Source of the DNA: Deltaproteobacteria bacterium
GTDB taxonomy: Bacteria > Desulfobacterota > DSM-4660 > Desulfatiglandales > HGW-15
Direction: 5' to 3'
NCBI GenBank assembly: GCA_016930835.1
Contig: JAFGGA010000182.1
Coordinates: forward strand, 1-48,964
Length of the DNA stretch: 48,964 nucleotides
The notes beneath the pieces are model-generated. The model did not search any database. It saw nothing but the letters and a program-made list of their open reading frames with translations, and was not told the DNA's origin. The first letter of the stretch is position 1, and the number at the start of each line of letters is the position of its first letter. Shown here piece after piece: positions 1-9,733 of this stretch. Position numbers and translations under genes: made by a program.

Positions 1-441
1 TTATTTTAACGTCAAAGAAGATCTTCCGGGCTGATTACCGGATCTCAAAAGAGCGACTTGCCCCTCCTTTAAAAAGGCTTCCAGGCTCTCATCCGCAAGC
101 TGATATAGAAGTTTTGGTAATGGGGGCGCCTGCCATCTAGGTCGAATTTCACCCTTAGGATATTTTTTTAACTTGCCGAGTTCCTTGGCCAAAGGAGCAG
201 GGCATGTTCTGTCCGTAAAGCCAACACGCTCTCCGGCGTGATTAAAAATGATGCTATCGATCAGCCATCCCAGATGTCGTCCATTCATGCCATAAACATG
301 CCGATCATCAAACAGATACGCTACCGGATGACCATCCCACAGGTATATGGTATTATCGTAATCATCCGATAGGTAAGCGACATTCAAACCGATTTTATCA
401 AACAATGTCTTATCGATGGGACATACTCCTTCGTGTGGCAA
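1..441 (-). CDS. 4-fold beta-flower domain protein
   Basis: This is a 146-residue protein whose first half repeats short strand-turn units of the type 'nxVAYLxDD', 'TIYLWDGHPVAYLFDD' and 'HVYGMNGRHLGWL'. That pattern matches the small 4-fold beta-flower family, whose function is not established. The C-terminal half (about residues 80-146) is rich in proline and lysine and looks less ordered. The stop codon is the first three bases of the window, so the gene is complete. The start is uncertain: the frame opens with TTG at 441, a GAAGGAG motif lies just inside the gene, and a second in-frame TTG at codon 13 sits right before the conserved domain. It lies 26 bp downstream of rny on the same strand and is probably co-transcribed with it. 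No signal peptide or membrane segment is visible. Confidence 0.7.
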   Translation of the reverse strand: MPHEGVCPIDKTLFDKIGLNVAYLSDDYDNTIYLWDGHPVAYLFDDRHVYGMNGRHLGWLIDSIIFNHAGERVGFTDRTCPAPLAKELGKLKKYPKGEIRPRWQAPPLPKLLYQLADESLEAFLKEGQVALLRSGNQPGRSSLTLK

Positions 442-467
442 CAGCGCTCTGGCGGCATAAAAAAATA

Positions 468-2030
468 TTATTTAGCATATTCCACCGCCCTTGTTTCTCG
501 AATAACTGTTACCTTAATCTGACCGGGGTATGTAAGTTCCTTTTCAATCTTGTTGGCTATATCTTTACAAAGAACAAAGGCATGATCGTCATCGATCTTT
601 TCACCTTCAACCATAATTCTAATCTCTCGACCGGCTTGAATGGCATATGACTGACTTACGCCATTGAAAGACAAGGCAATCTTTTCCAGCTCATCCAGTC
701 GTTTGATATAGGACTCCAACATTTCCTGCCTGGCCCCGGGCCGTGCACCGGAAAGGGTATCAGCAGCCTGAACAAGAATAGCGAGAACGGAATCAGGATG
801 AATGTCTTCATGATGAGCGGCGATCGCATGGACGACCGCATCGGATTCTCCATACTTTTTTGCCAGATCCGCCCCGATAATCGCATGGGGGCCTTCCACT
901 TCATGATCCACTGCTTTCCCGATATCATGAAGTAATCCAGCCCGCTTCGCCTTTTTGACGTTTAAACCCAGCTCCGATGCCATAATACCACAAATAAAAG
1001 CCACCTCTCTTGAATGCTGCAATACATTCTGGGCATAGCTGGATCGGTATTTCAAACGACCGATCAACTTGATAAGCTCTGGATTGATCCCATGAACACC
1101 CACATCAAAAGTGGCCTGCTCACCCGCTTCTTTAATGGCGGCCTCAATCTCTTTATTAACTTTCTTAACCATCTCTTCAATTCGAGCCGGATGTATTCTG
1201 CCATCATCAATCAGCCTTTCAAGGACAACTTTTGCCACTTCCCGTCGTACAGGATTGAAACCGGATAAGATAACGGCCTCTGGAGTATCATCAATAATGA
1301 GATCGATACCGGTTGCGGCCTCGATAGCTCGGATGTTTCTTCCCTCTCGGCCAATAATTCGCCCTTTCATCTCTTCATTGGGAAGACTGACAACCGATAC
1401 GGTTTTTTCCGCCACAAAATCACCCGCATATCTCTTGATGGCCAAAGCGATAATCTCTTGTGATTTATGTTGTGCGACCTCTCTGGCCTCATTTTCAATC
1501 TTTCGTATCAATTTTGCTGCATCATGCCTTGCTTCTGATTCCATGGATAGGATAAGTAATTTTTTTGCCTCTTCAATGGATATACCGGCTATCCTCTCAA
1601 GTTGCTCCCGCTGTTTAACAACCAATTCATCATACTGTTTTTTTCTTTCATTTAATTCATTTTCTATTTGGCTGATTTGATTTTCCCTCTTATCAAGAGC
1701 TTTTTCTTTTATTTCATACTGTTCAATCTTTTTATCCAGATTTTCTTCTTTATGAAATAGTCTTCTTTCCTGTGTTTGTAATTGACCTTTTTTTTCCTTT
1801 GTCTCTTTCTCAAAATCAAGTTTCATCTGATAGATGGTGTCTTTCGCCCTCAGCATAGCCTCTTTTTTTACGGTTTTGGCCTTTCTGTGTGCCTCATTGA
1901 TAATCTTTCTTGAATAGTTCTTTATCGACTCATATTGCCTCTCTATAATTCGTTTTCTTATCCAGAAGCCAATCAAAGCCCCAAGGATTATTCCCGCAAC
2001 AATAAAAATAATAATTTTGAAAGTTATCAT
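468..2030 (-). CDS. rny: Ribonuclease Y
   Basis: RNase Y is a membrane-anchored endoribonuclease that starts mRNA decay. The 520-residue product has the full family layout: an N-terminal membrane helix (about 5-24), a long charged coiled coil (about 30-200), a KH RNA-binding domain with the [11 protein letters not shown] loop, and an HD phosphohydrolase domain with LLHDIGKA and the [12 protein letters not shown] stretch that supplies metal ligands. The length is normal for the family. The ATG is preceded by GGGAGGG (2041-2047) at a spacing of ten bases. That ribosome-binding site lies at the 3' end of a structured stretch in the upstream gap (see the RNA entry). Upstream on the same strand are zapA and a ZapB-like gene; downstream is a beta-flower gene. 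Confidence 0.97.
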   Translation of the reverse strand: MITFKIIIFIVAGIILGALIGFWIRKRIIERQYESIKNYSRKIINEAHRKAKTVKKEAMLRAKDTIYQMKLDFEKETKEKKGQLQTQERRLFHKEENLDKKIEQYEIKEKALDKRENQISQIENELNERKKQYDELVVKQREQLERIAGISIEEAKKLLILSMESEARHDAAKLIRKIENEAREVAQHKSQEIIALAIKRYAGDFVAEKTVSVVSLPNEEMKGRIIGREGRNIRAIEAATGIDLIIDDTPEAVILSGFNPVRREVAKVVLERLIDDGRIHPARIEEMVKKVNKEIEAAIKEAGEQATFDVGVHGINPELIKLIGRLKYRSSYAQNVLQHSREVAFICGIMASELGLNVKKAKRAGLLHDIGKAVDHEVEGPHAIIGADLAKKYGESDAVVHAIAAHHEDIHPDSVLAILVQAADTLSGARPGARQEMLESYIKRLDELEKIALSFNGVSQSYAIQAGREIRIMVEGEKIDDDHAFVLCKDIANKIEKELTYPGQIKVTVIRETRAVEYAK

Positions 2031-2040
2031 AATAACATAT

Positions 2041-2200
2041 CCCTCCCAGGCAAATATGTTAAGCCAACCGCATCATTAGATGCAGGGCTAAAGCCTTTGC
2101 CCATAATGATATCTAATATCAGCCCGTTGCCAATCATTTCAAGGATTCGCTCTCCACCTTGTGATGCCTATTGACCGTAGGCTGGGAACCATAATGGTAT
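2041..2200 (-). ncRNA. Candidate structured RNA (6S-like or rny leader)
   Basis: The 470-bp gap between zapA and rny holds no open frame but is rich in potential pairing on the minus strand. TTCCCAG (2182-2188) can pair with CTGGGA (2044-2049). GGGCT (2121-2125) pairs with AGCCC (2085-2089) around a perfect TGATAT-TAG-ATATCA hairpin (2107-2121). GCATC-TAAT-GATGC (2070-2083) forms a separate small hairpin. A closing stem, an inner bubble with a side hairpin and a terminal arm resemble 6S RNA topology, and 6S RNA genes often lie just downstream of zapA. The outer 3' arm overlaps the rny ribosome-binding site, so a cis-acting leader is an equal alternative. Boundaries are approximate. The rest of the gap (2201-2500) is AT-rich, with TATAAT-like boxes near 2480 and 2445 but nothing else recognised. 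Confidence 0.4.
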
Positions 2201-2500
2201 GGGAAAAAATACCGGAGAAAAGGATTGTTGAAGGATGATAAAGCTCTAGAGTGGATCTATGATACGAAAAGGCTGTTGATTACCAAACACCCAATAAAAT
2301 AGCTTAAGTCGTATTTCTTTATCTTTAATTGAACAATAAACATAATGATTTCAAATAAAATTTTAAGCTATATAAAAAACAGGTCGTTACTTGGCGTATT
2401 TGTCCCCTCTTGTTCCTCAATTCAATCTTTCTCTTCCATTTTAATTATAGCCTGAACTGAATGATTATCATACCATTAAACATTATAAAGCGGGAACCCT

Positions 2501-2782
2501 CTATTCAAACAATGCATCAATATGGTAAATAAGCCTCTTTGATCGTTGATGGATTTGAGCTATCAAGTCATCATGCTCTTTTAATAGCTGAAAATAATCG
2601 CTCGCTATATGAAGTGCCGCTAGAATGACTGCCTTTTTATCAGAAAGACCGGTATTTTCATTATTTGCTTCTTTTATCTTTCCATTCAAATATTCTGCTA
2701 TCTTCGTGACGCTTTGTGCGTCTTCATTACTTCTAATGAGGTATTCATGGTCAATTATTTGTATCTTTACTGGCTTATCCAA
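2501..2782 (-). CDS. zapA: Cell division protein ZapA
   Basis: ZapA binds FtsZ and promotes bundling of the Z-ring filaments. The 93-residue product has the family pattern: a short N-terminal strand region 'KIQIIDHEYLIRSNED', then 'VTKIAEYLNGKIKEA', then the helical 'KKAVILAALHIASDYFQLLKEHDDL' that forms the dimer and tetramer coiled coil. The length is usual for the short form. It starts 17 bp after a small coiled-coil gene on the same strand, and the two are probably one transcription unit. The zapA-rny order is common in this bacterial group. Confidence 0.9.
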   Translation of the reverse strand: MDKPVKIQIIDHEYLIRSNEDAQSVTKIAEYLNGKIKEANNENTGLSDKKAVILAALHIASDYFQLLKEHDDLIAQIHQRSKRLIYHIDALFE

Positions 2783-2799
2783 AGCCGTATCCCCTAAAA

Positions 2800-3015
2800 T
2801 TAGATATCCAGGTGGTCTATCTTTTCAAGCAGCGAGGCCATCCTGCTCTTGGCCTGATTGTTTGTCTCTTTTAGTTGATCCAATTCCTCTGTAAGTGCCT
2901 TAAGTTTATCTAAAAGAATTTTTTTTTCTTCTTTCAAAGATTGTAGGAATTTTATTAATTTTTCAATCTTTTCTTCAAGCAATTCAAAATAGTCTTTATT
3001 TTCTTGGGATTCCAT
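2800..3015 (-). CDS. zapB: ZapB-like coiled-coil protein
   Basis: The 71-residue product is almost entirely heptad coiled coil ('LEEKIEKLIKFLQSLKEEKK', 'LTEELDQLKETNNQAKSRM'), with no cysteine and no membrane segment. Its size, its coiled coil and its place directly before zapA fit the ZapB / DUF904-like cell division group, which links the Z-ring to other division parts. Coiled coils are low in information, so the family name rests mostly on the neighbour. The start ATG is followed by a charged N terminus (MESQENKDYFELLEEK), as expected for a cytosolic protein. Confidence 0.7.
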   Translation of the reverse strand: MESQENKDYFELLEEKIEKLIKFLQSLKEEKKILLDKLKALTEELDQLKETNNQAKSRMASLLEKIDHLDI

Positions 3016-3138
3016 TCTCGACTTTTAACTCCTCTTTACGAATGATTGAGTTTATACTCGAATTGTTTTCGATCCAACCCACCTATGAACTAAAAATTTT
3101 GTAACAATTTGGATCTTTTCAAAACCCGAATATTGACA

Positions 3139-3263
3139 GTCTCGTAAAAAGTCGGAAAAAACCTGTTTTGGTCATTCCGGTGAAAACCGGAATCCAGTCT
3201 TTTCAAATAGTTATAGGAACTCTGGACCCCGGCCTTCGCCGGGGTGACGACATTTTACGAGAC
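3139..3263. repeat. Inner inverted-repeat unit (GTCTCGTAAAA ends)
   Basis: GTCTCGTAAAA at 3139-3149 is the exact reverse complement of TTTTACGAGAC at 3253-3263. The unit encloses two strong palindromes (3174-3193 and 3227-3244), each a GC-rich stem followed or preceded by 'GTCATTCC' or 'GGGGTGACGA' type flanks. This looks like a smaller repeat nested in the larger element. Confidence 0.6.
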
Positions 3264-3276
3264 CATCAAACATTGG

Positions 3277-3379
3277 ATTCCGCGATCAAGTCGCGGAATG
3301 ACGGGCAAAAAACAGAAATGACCAGTTACTGTTCCGTAACCGAGAACGATATTGGTCATTCCGCGACTTGATCGCGGAA
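3277..3379. repeat. Inverted pair of TTCCGCGATCAAG palindromes
   Basis: ATTCCGCGA-TCAAG-TCGCGGAAT (3277-3299) is a palindrome in itself. A second copy, TTCCGCGA-CTTGA-TCGCGGAA (3359-3379), is its reverse complement. The shared block, including GAATGAC, is about 25 bp, so the two can fold locally or with each other around a loop of about 50 bases. Related sequence returns at 21076-21134. Confidence 0.75.
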
Positions 3380-3582
3380 CCCATGAATTTGGCCATAGTT
3401 TTTCAAAAATCTAAGATCATACAAAATTTTTAAGTAATGTCATATGAGATGATAACTTGATTATAATTTGCAAATCCTGAAAATGTAAATATGAAAAAGC
3501 TAAAAGAACTAGTCATTTCAACAAGTTTACCGGGATAAAATGATCCCATTCGCACATATTATCTTTTGGAGTGAAAAAGTCA

Positions 3583-3611
3583 ATAAAAAAGGCAAGCATT
3601 AAGCTTGCCTT
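3583..3611 (-). terminator. Rho-independent terminator of the ATP synthase operon
   Basis: Read on the minus strand, AAGGCAAGC, a five-base loop and GCTTGCCTT form a perfect nine-base-pair stem (3589-3611), followed at once by a run of T residues (complement of 3583-3590). It lies 30 bp past the atpC stop and is the natural end of the operon transcript. Confidence 0.92.
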
Positions 3612-3640
3612 GAGCATATATTTTAAATATTATTATTATT

Positions 3641-4051
3641 TTATATAGATTTTTTGTTAACTTTAATCCTTACAATAGCTTTTTTTAAAGCTAATTCAGT
3701 CCTTAAAAAATCAATATCGTTATCATATTTTCCTTTTTCAAGTCTTTTTTGTGCTCTTTCTAATGCTTTTTGAGCCCTTTCAATGTCTATTTCTCCTGCT
3801 TTCTCTGCGGTATCCGATAATATGGAAACCCTATCATTTGAGACTTCAGCGAACCCATTGGAAACAGCCAAATACTCACGTTTATCACCATAAGTGAACC
3901 GCAGCTCCCCGGGTATAAGATTTGTTAGAAAGTTTATATGACCAGGGAGCACACCGAACTCACCTTCGGCGCCTGGAGCCACAACCATATCCACTTCCTG
4001 GCTCACAAGTACTTTATCAGGGGTAACGACTTCAAGAAATAATGTTCCCAT
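3641..4051 (-). CDS. atpC: ATP synthase F1 epsilon subunit
   Basis: Epsilon is part of the central rotor stalk and tempers ATP hydrolysis. The 136-residue product has the N-terminal beta-sandwich domain, with 'LEVVTPDKVLVSQEVDMVV', 'GAEGEFGVLPGHINFLTNL' and 'FAEVSNDRVSILSDTAE', and a C-terminal two-helix hairpin (about 88-136) rich in lysine and glutamate. The length is normal. It is the last gene of the operon, 11 bp after atpD, and is followed by a strong terminator. Confidence 0.97.
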   Translation of the reverse strand: MGTLFLEVVTPDKVLVSQEVDMVVAPGAEGEFGVLPGHINFLTNLIPGELRFTYGDKREYLAVSNGFAEVSNDRVSILSDTAEKAGEIDIERAQKALERAQKRLEKGKYDNDIDFLRTELALKKAIVRIKVNKKSI

Positions 4052-4062
4052 TAGATATCACC

Positions 4063-5481
<1,419 letters not shown>

Positions 5482-5512
5482 CTAAACAAGACCTCCTTTA
5501 TATTAGAGACAT

Positions 5513-6391
5513 TTAGGCTTTTTTAATTGCCTCGGCACCACCGACAATATCCATCAACTCGGCAGTAATGGATGCCTGACGTGCCTTATTATAAACCAGC
5601 GTGAGATCTCCTACCATTTCCTTACAATTCTTGGTCGCATTATCCATCGCCGCCATCCTGGCTGCATGCTCACTGACTTCATTTTGGATAAAAGCGTTGA
5701 ATATCTGAACACTGATATGTTTCGGTAAAAGTTCTATCAAAAGCTCTTCGGCACTGGGTTCGCATAAATATTCCGAGGACGCCTCTTTATCCGTCGATTC
5801 ACTCTGCGGGGGTTCAATCGGAATGAGTTTCACGAGAGTGGGTTCTTGCTTTGCCATGCCGACAAAGCGGGAATAAAGCATGTATAGCTCATCAATATCA
5901 TTGGTCAAAAATCTATTGATAAAATCAGTTGTCATGTGGTTAATAAATGATATATCCACCTCACCATAGATCTGAACATGACTGGCGGTTATATTAAAAG
6001 CTCGTTTTCGGAAATAATCTCTTCCTTTTTTCCCCACAATCGTGAGCCCGTGTTCCCTGCCGTTATTTCTCTGTTCATCCACCCATACCTCAGCTCTATT
6101 AATATTATTAAGATTAAAACTGCCACAAAGGCCCCTATCCGTCGTGAAAAGAAGAAGTTCAACCTTAGACACTTCCTCCTTATTGACCAATAACGGATGG
6201 ATGTCAGGATCAATACGACTGGCCAGATTGCCCAACACCTCGGCGAATTTACGAGCATATGGGTCAAATCTCTCCATCCTGCCTTGAGTATTGCGCAGTT
6301 TTGCAGCAGCCACCATATTCATGGCCCGGGTGATTTGCTGAGTCTTTTTAACAGCGCTTATCTTGCGAAGAATATCTTTTAATGTCGCCAT
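5513..6391 (-). CDS. atpG: ATP synthase F1 gamma subunit
   Basis: Gamma is the rotating shaft inside the alpha-beta ring. The 292-residue product has the conserved N-terminal helix 'LRKISAVKKTQQITRAMNMVAAAKL', the central 'LLLFTTDRGLCGSFN' region and the C-terminal helix 'AARMAAMDNATKNCKEMVGDL...NKARQASITAEL.DIVGGAEA'. The terminal helices are the parts that form the coiled shaft. An insert of about 15 residues around 200-215 ('PPQSESTDKEASSEYL') is acidic and variable, as usual in this family. It sits between atpA and atpD. Confidence 0.98.
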   Translation of the reverse strand: MATLKDILRKISAVKKTQQITRAMNMVAAAKLRNTQGRMERFDPYARKFAEVLGNLASRIDPDIHPLLVNKEEVSKVELLLFTTDRGLCGSFNLNNINRAEVWVDEQRNNGREHGLTIVGKKGRDYFRKRAFNITASHVQIYGEVDISFINHMTTDFINRFLTNDIDELYMLYSRFVGMAKQEPTLVKLIPIEPPQSESTDKEASSEYLCEPSAEELLIELLPKHISVQIFNAFIQNEVSEHAARMAAMDNATKNCKEMVGDLTLVYNKARQASITAELMDIVGGAEAIKKA

Positions 6392-6435
6392 TTATCATTC
6401 TCTATTTTTTTATATCTAATCGTTTACGTTCTATT

Positions 6436-7950
6436 TTACTCAGTAGGCTGAAAAGTCGTCTGAAATTCATCCAACGCTTTTTTTAATTTTTCTCCGAGAC
6501 TATCACTGATCTCTCCCTTCTCCTTTAGCTCCTTTAAAAAATCAGGGTTTTTATTACCCATATAATCCAGCATCTGGGTTTCAAAATCCGAAATTGACTT
6601 TTCAGGCCATTTATCTAAGTATCCGTTTGCTGCCGCAAAGAGGATCATCACTTCCTTTTCCGCGGGCATGGGTTTATACTGGGGTTGTTTAAGGACTTCA
6701 ACCAAGCGCCTTCCCCGATTGAGTTGTTGTTGGGTGGCTTTATCTAGATCGCTTCCAAATTGTGCAAATGCCTCCAGCTCTCTATATTGCGCCATTTCCA
6801 CACGTAAAGTTCCGGCTACTTTTCTCATGGCCTTGGTTTGCGCGGAACCACCTACCCTGGAAACCGACAGACCGACATTGATCGCGGGCCGAATACCTGA
6901 AAAGAAAAGATTCGGTTCAAGATAGACCTGACCATCCGTAATCGAGATCACATTGGTGGGAATGTATGCGGACACATCTCCAGCCTGGGTTTCAATAATC
7001 GGTAATGCTGTTAGGGACCCAGCCCCCAATTCATCATTTACTTTCGCGGCCCTTTCCAACAACCTGGAGTGATTATAAAAAATATCACCAGGAAAAGCTT
7101 CCCGACCGGGCGGCCTTCTCAGAAGTAATGATACTTGTCGATAGGCAACGGCTTGCTTTGAAAGGTCATCATAAATGATAAGGGCGTGTTTTCCATTATC
7201 CCGATAATATTCACCAATGGAACATCCAGAATAGGGAGCGATAAATTGTTGGGTCGCCGGATCACTCGCACAAGCCGCAACCACCGTGGTGTATTCCATT
7301 GCTCCTTCCCGTTGCAGAATATCCACTACCTGAGCCACAGTTGATTTTTTCTGACCGATGGCAACATAAATGCAATATATATCCGTATCTTTCTGATTGA
7401 GGATGGCGTCAACGGCAATGGCTGTTTTACCAATCTGTCTATCTCCAATAATCAATTCACGTTGGCCTCTACCCACCGGTGTCATGGCATCAATGGCTTT
7501 AATACCTGTGTACATGGGCTCCTTAACCGGTTGACGAGCGATCACGCCAGGAGCGACCATCTCGATCCGTCTAAATTCCGAGGTATCGATGGGACCTTTT
7601 CCATCCAAAGGATTGCCGACTGCATCGATAACCCTACCCAAAACGGCCTCCCCGACCGGAATCTCAGCAATTCTGCCGGTTCGCTTAACAATATCACCCT
7701 CCTTTATTTTGGTGTCATCACCCATAATGGCAACACCCACATTATCCTCTTCCAGGTTAAGACAAAGACCATAGATTCCACCTGGAAATTCCAACATCTC
7801 CATGGCCATGGCTTTTTCCACTCCATGAACCCTTGCGACACCGTCACCGACGGATAAAACCGTACCGGTCTCGCTCACTTCCATCTTCTTTTCATAATGT
7901 TTAATCTGGTCCCTTATTACCTGACTTATCTCTTCTGCTCTGATCTCCAT
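6436..7950 (-). CDS. atpA: ATP synthase F1 alpha subunit
   Basis: Alpha forms the non-catalytic nucleotide sites of F1. The 504-residue product begins with the [10 protein letters not shown] terminus typical of alpha. It has the Walker A GDRQIGKT (169-176), the '[30 protein letters not shown]' region with the Walker B aspartate pair, and '[21 protein letters not shown]' near the interface. Length is normal. It starts 18 bp after the atpH stop on the minus strand and is followed by atpG. Confidence 0.99.
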   Translation of the reverse strand: MEIRAEEISQVIRDQIKHYEKKMEVSETGTVLSVGDGVARVHGVEKAMAMEMLEFPGGIYGLCLNLEEDNVGVAIMGDDTKIKEGDIVKRTGRIAEIPVGEAVLGRVIDAVGNPLDGKGPIDTSEFRRIEMVAPGVIARQPVKEPMYTGIKAIDAMTPVGRGQRELIIGDRQIGKTAIAVDAILNQKDTDIYCIYVAIGQKKSTVAQVVDILQREGAMEYTTVVAACASDPATQQFIAPYSGCSIGEYYRDNGKHALIIYDDLSKQAVAYRQVSLLLRRPPGREAFPGDIFYNHSRLLERAAKVNDELGAGSLTALPIIETQAGDVSAYIPTNVISITDGQVYLEPNLFFSGIRPAINVGLSVSRVGGSAQTKAMRKVAGTLRVEMAQYRELEAFAQFGSDLDKATQQQLNRGRRLVEVLKQPQYKPMPAEKEVMILFAAANGYLDKWPEKSISDFETQMLDYMGNKNPDFLKELKEKGEISDSLGEKLKKALDEFQTTFQPTE

Positions 7951-7968
7951 TAGTCTTATCCACCCCTC

Positions 7969-8502
7969 TTATAAAGATTCTTTGAGCCCCTCTAGTTGGG
8001 CCTTTACGCTACCATCCAAAACCAAATCGCCGATCCTTACCAAAACACCACCGATAAGGTTATCATCCTCTTTTACGCTCGCCCTGATTTTCTTTGATGT
8101 GAGTTTTTCAAGTGATTCGATAATCTTTCTTAATGCCTCATCTTTCAATGGCTTTGCTGTAATGATCTCGGCCCCGGAGATATTGGATGCTTCATCGGTT
8201 AGCTTGGAATAAAAGTCGGATATGGCCCCAATCGCGCCTATCCTATTTTTTTCTAAAAGAAGGTTTAAAAAATTTTTTGTCATAATGGAAAATTGGCTCT
8301 TTAATAAGACATATTCCAAGACCTTCTTCCTATCATCCGCGGCGAATACAGGATTGGCGATAGCATTCCCAAAATCCGAATTTTCTCGACAGAAATCCGC
8401 AAACTCTTTTAATTCCTTTCCATACTGACTATAGGACCCATCCTCCTGTCCTAAACTGAATAGCGCTTTGGCATATCGTTTGGCAAGTCGCGATGAACTC
8501 AA
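7969..8502 (-). CDS. atpH: ATP synthase F1 delta subunit
   Basis: Delta (OSCP) ties the peripheral stalk to the top of F1. The 177-residue product has the family start 'LAKRYAKALFSLGQEDG', the helical 'NFLNLLLEKNRIGAIGAISDFYSKL' and the C-terminal signature 'ASVKEDDNLIGGVLVRIGDLVLDGSVKAQLEGL'. The length is normal. Its start overlaps the end of atpF by four bases, and atpA follows, so the order b'-b-delta-alpha-gamma-beta-epsilon is complete for the stalk and catalytic head. Confidence 0.97.
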   Translation of the reverse strand: MSSSRLAKRYAKALFSLGQEDGSYSQYGKELKEFADFCRENSDFGNAIANPVFAADDRKKVLEYVLLKSQFSIMTKNFLNLLLEKNRIGAIGAISDFYSKLTDEASNISGAEIITAKPLKDEALRKIIESLEKLTSKKIRASVKEDDNLIGGVLVRIGDLVLDGSVKAQLEGLKESL

Positions 8503-9155
8503 TGTATCTTACCCACCCTTTCTAAAAAATCATCAATCAATTGATCTTGATCCTTTTCATTGATTTCTTTTGCTAGAATTTCTTGGGCCTTTATGGCAGC
8601 CAAATCGACCACTTCCTTTTTTAATCTATCCCGGGCCGATTGTATTTCCTGTTGGATCGTTATCTCGGATTGAGCAATGATCTGCTTGACCCGATCTTGG
8701 GCATCGGAAATAATCTTCTCCTTCTCAATCAACCCCTCTTTTCTCCACTGCTCAATAAGATCTTTTCTTCTATCTTCAAAATCATGCAGTTGTGCTTCTA
8801 TATCACGATATTTGCTTTCCGCCTCTTCCTTTTCCCGCCTTAGATCTTCGAGTTTTTGTCGTATCTCCTCACTCCGGGTTGATAAAAAATCCTTGGCTGG
8901 GGTCTTTTTCAAGACCATAAACAGTATGATGACCAGTAGTGCAAAATTGATAAAACGATACAGCAGATCAAGGAGGTCCCCGCTTTTGTCCCCCTCATCA
9001 TGTCCAGTTCCTCCTTCGCTAACGGTATGTGTTGCCTCCCCGCTCGAAGCATAAGCTATTTCTACAGTAAAAGACATGGCATAAACGGAATAAGATACCA
9101 AAATAAGGATTAAAAAAGATATCAAAGGAGTATGTGGCTTTTTTAATCTCAACAT
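8499..9155 (-). CDS. atpF: ATP synthase F0 b subunit, long N terminus
   Basis: This is the membrane-anchored b stator. The 218-residue product is longer than the usual 150-170 because of an N-terminal extension. Residues about 10-27 form a hydrophobic helix ending in VYAMS, which looks like a signal peptide or extra membrane helix. A glycine-, histidine- and acid-rich linker follows. The usual b-type membrane helix is 'LLYRFINFALLVIILFMVL' (about 66-84). The rest is a long charged coiled coil ending in 'FLERVGKIH'. The start overlaps the atpF' stop. Such extended b subunits paired with a short b' are known in this bacterial group. Confidence 0.93.
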   Translation of the reverse strand: MLRLKKPHTPLISFLILILVSYSVYAMSFTVEIAYASSGEATHTVSEGGTGHDEGDKSGDLLDLLYRFINFALLVIILFMVLKKTPAKDFLSTRSEEIRQKLEDLRREKEEAESKYRDIEAQLHDFEDRRKDLIEQWRKEGLIEKEKIISDAQDRVKQIIAQSEITIQQEIQSARDRLKKEVVDLAAIKAQEILAKEINEKDQDQLIDDFLERVGKIH

Positions 9156-9583
9156 TCAATCGCCCTTCCTAATATTTTTGCCGCCAATTCTCGCGAAAAT
9201 CCATCTACTTCCGCTTGAAGTGACTGTCGTACATTATTTAAGAGCACCTGGATGTTTTTCCGCGCCATCTCAATCTCTTCTTCCGTTGATACATGGGCTT
9301 CTTGCAACATCCTTTTTTCCTCATCGATCCCTTGATTTTTATGATCCTCTTTTTCCTTTAAGCCTTCTTTTCGAGTCATGATCTCATTTTTATTAAGCTG
9401 TTCAGCAAACGTTTCAGCCTTTTTATTCCATTCTTCAGCCATATTCGACATCAATGCTATCTCTTCTTTTCTTTGATGAATCATGCGTCTGATGGGCCGA
9501 TAGGCAATGATATTTAGGACAAAAAGGAGGATCAAAAAATTCGCTATCTGGATAAATACAGTATAATCTGGTAGTAATGTCAT
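9149..9583 (-). CDS. atpF': ATP synthase F0 b' subunit
   Basis: This is the second, shorter stator subunit. The 144-residue product has one N-terminal membrane helix ('VFIQIANFLILLFVLNIIAY', about 9-28), then 'RPIRRMIHQRKEEIALM' and a long coiled coil. A tandem b'/b pair forms a heterodimeric peripheral stalk. It is the first gene of the operon on the minus strand. The a, c and i genes (atpB, atpE, atpI) are not next to it, so they must lie elsewhere. The 150-bp upstream gap (9584-9733) contains TTGACA on the minus strand, but the nearest -10-like box is only 12 bases away, so no promoter is called. Confidence 0.93.
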   Translation of the reverse strand: MTLLPDYTVFIQIANFLILLFVLNIIAYRPIRRMIHQRKEEIALMSNMAEEWNKKAETFAEQLNKNEIMTRKEGLKEKEDHKNQGIDEEKRMLQEAHVSTEEEIEMARKNIQVLLNNVRQSLQAEVDGFSRELAAKILGRAIEC

Positions 9584-9733
9584 GATTAACAGACCCTATT
9601 TTATATCGAATTCCCGTTATTTTTTTGGAATGTTGAATAAGACTTGCGATGGGAACCCAAAGGATATTCAAACAGAAAGGGCCTACTATAAAAGCGGCTT
9701 ATTGTCAAAAGTTTTTTTATTCCAATATTGACT

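Larger units (their letters stand above)
3091..3432. mobile_element. MITE-like composite element, copy 1
   Basis: This 342-bp element fills most of the gap between the ZapB-like gene and the ATP synthase operon. Its ends are inverted repeats: TAAAAATTTTGT (3091-3102) matches ACAAAATTTTTA (3421-3432) exactly, and similarity continues inward for about 35 bp with mismatches. Inside are nested palindromes: a GTCTCGTAAAA inverted pair (3139-3149 and 3253-3263), ATTCCGGTGAAAACCGGAAT (3174-3193), CCCCGGC-CTTC-GCCGGGG (3227-3244) and two inverted copies of a TTCCGCGATCAAG unit. It encodes no credible protein. The left end closely matches the left end of the element at 21029-21187, which supports one family. 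Around it, 3016-3090 and 3433-3582 are AT-rich with nothing recognised. Confidence 0.7.

Noticed and set aside
3168-3371. 67-codon frame inside the MITE-like element
   Set aside because: It reads straight through palindromes and repeats, so the protein is an artefact of the repeat sequence.
9584-9733. Consensus promoter before the ATP synthase genes
   Set aside because: TTGACA is present on the minus strand but the nearest -10-like TATAGT is only 12 bases away, which is too close for a normal sigma-70 promoter.
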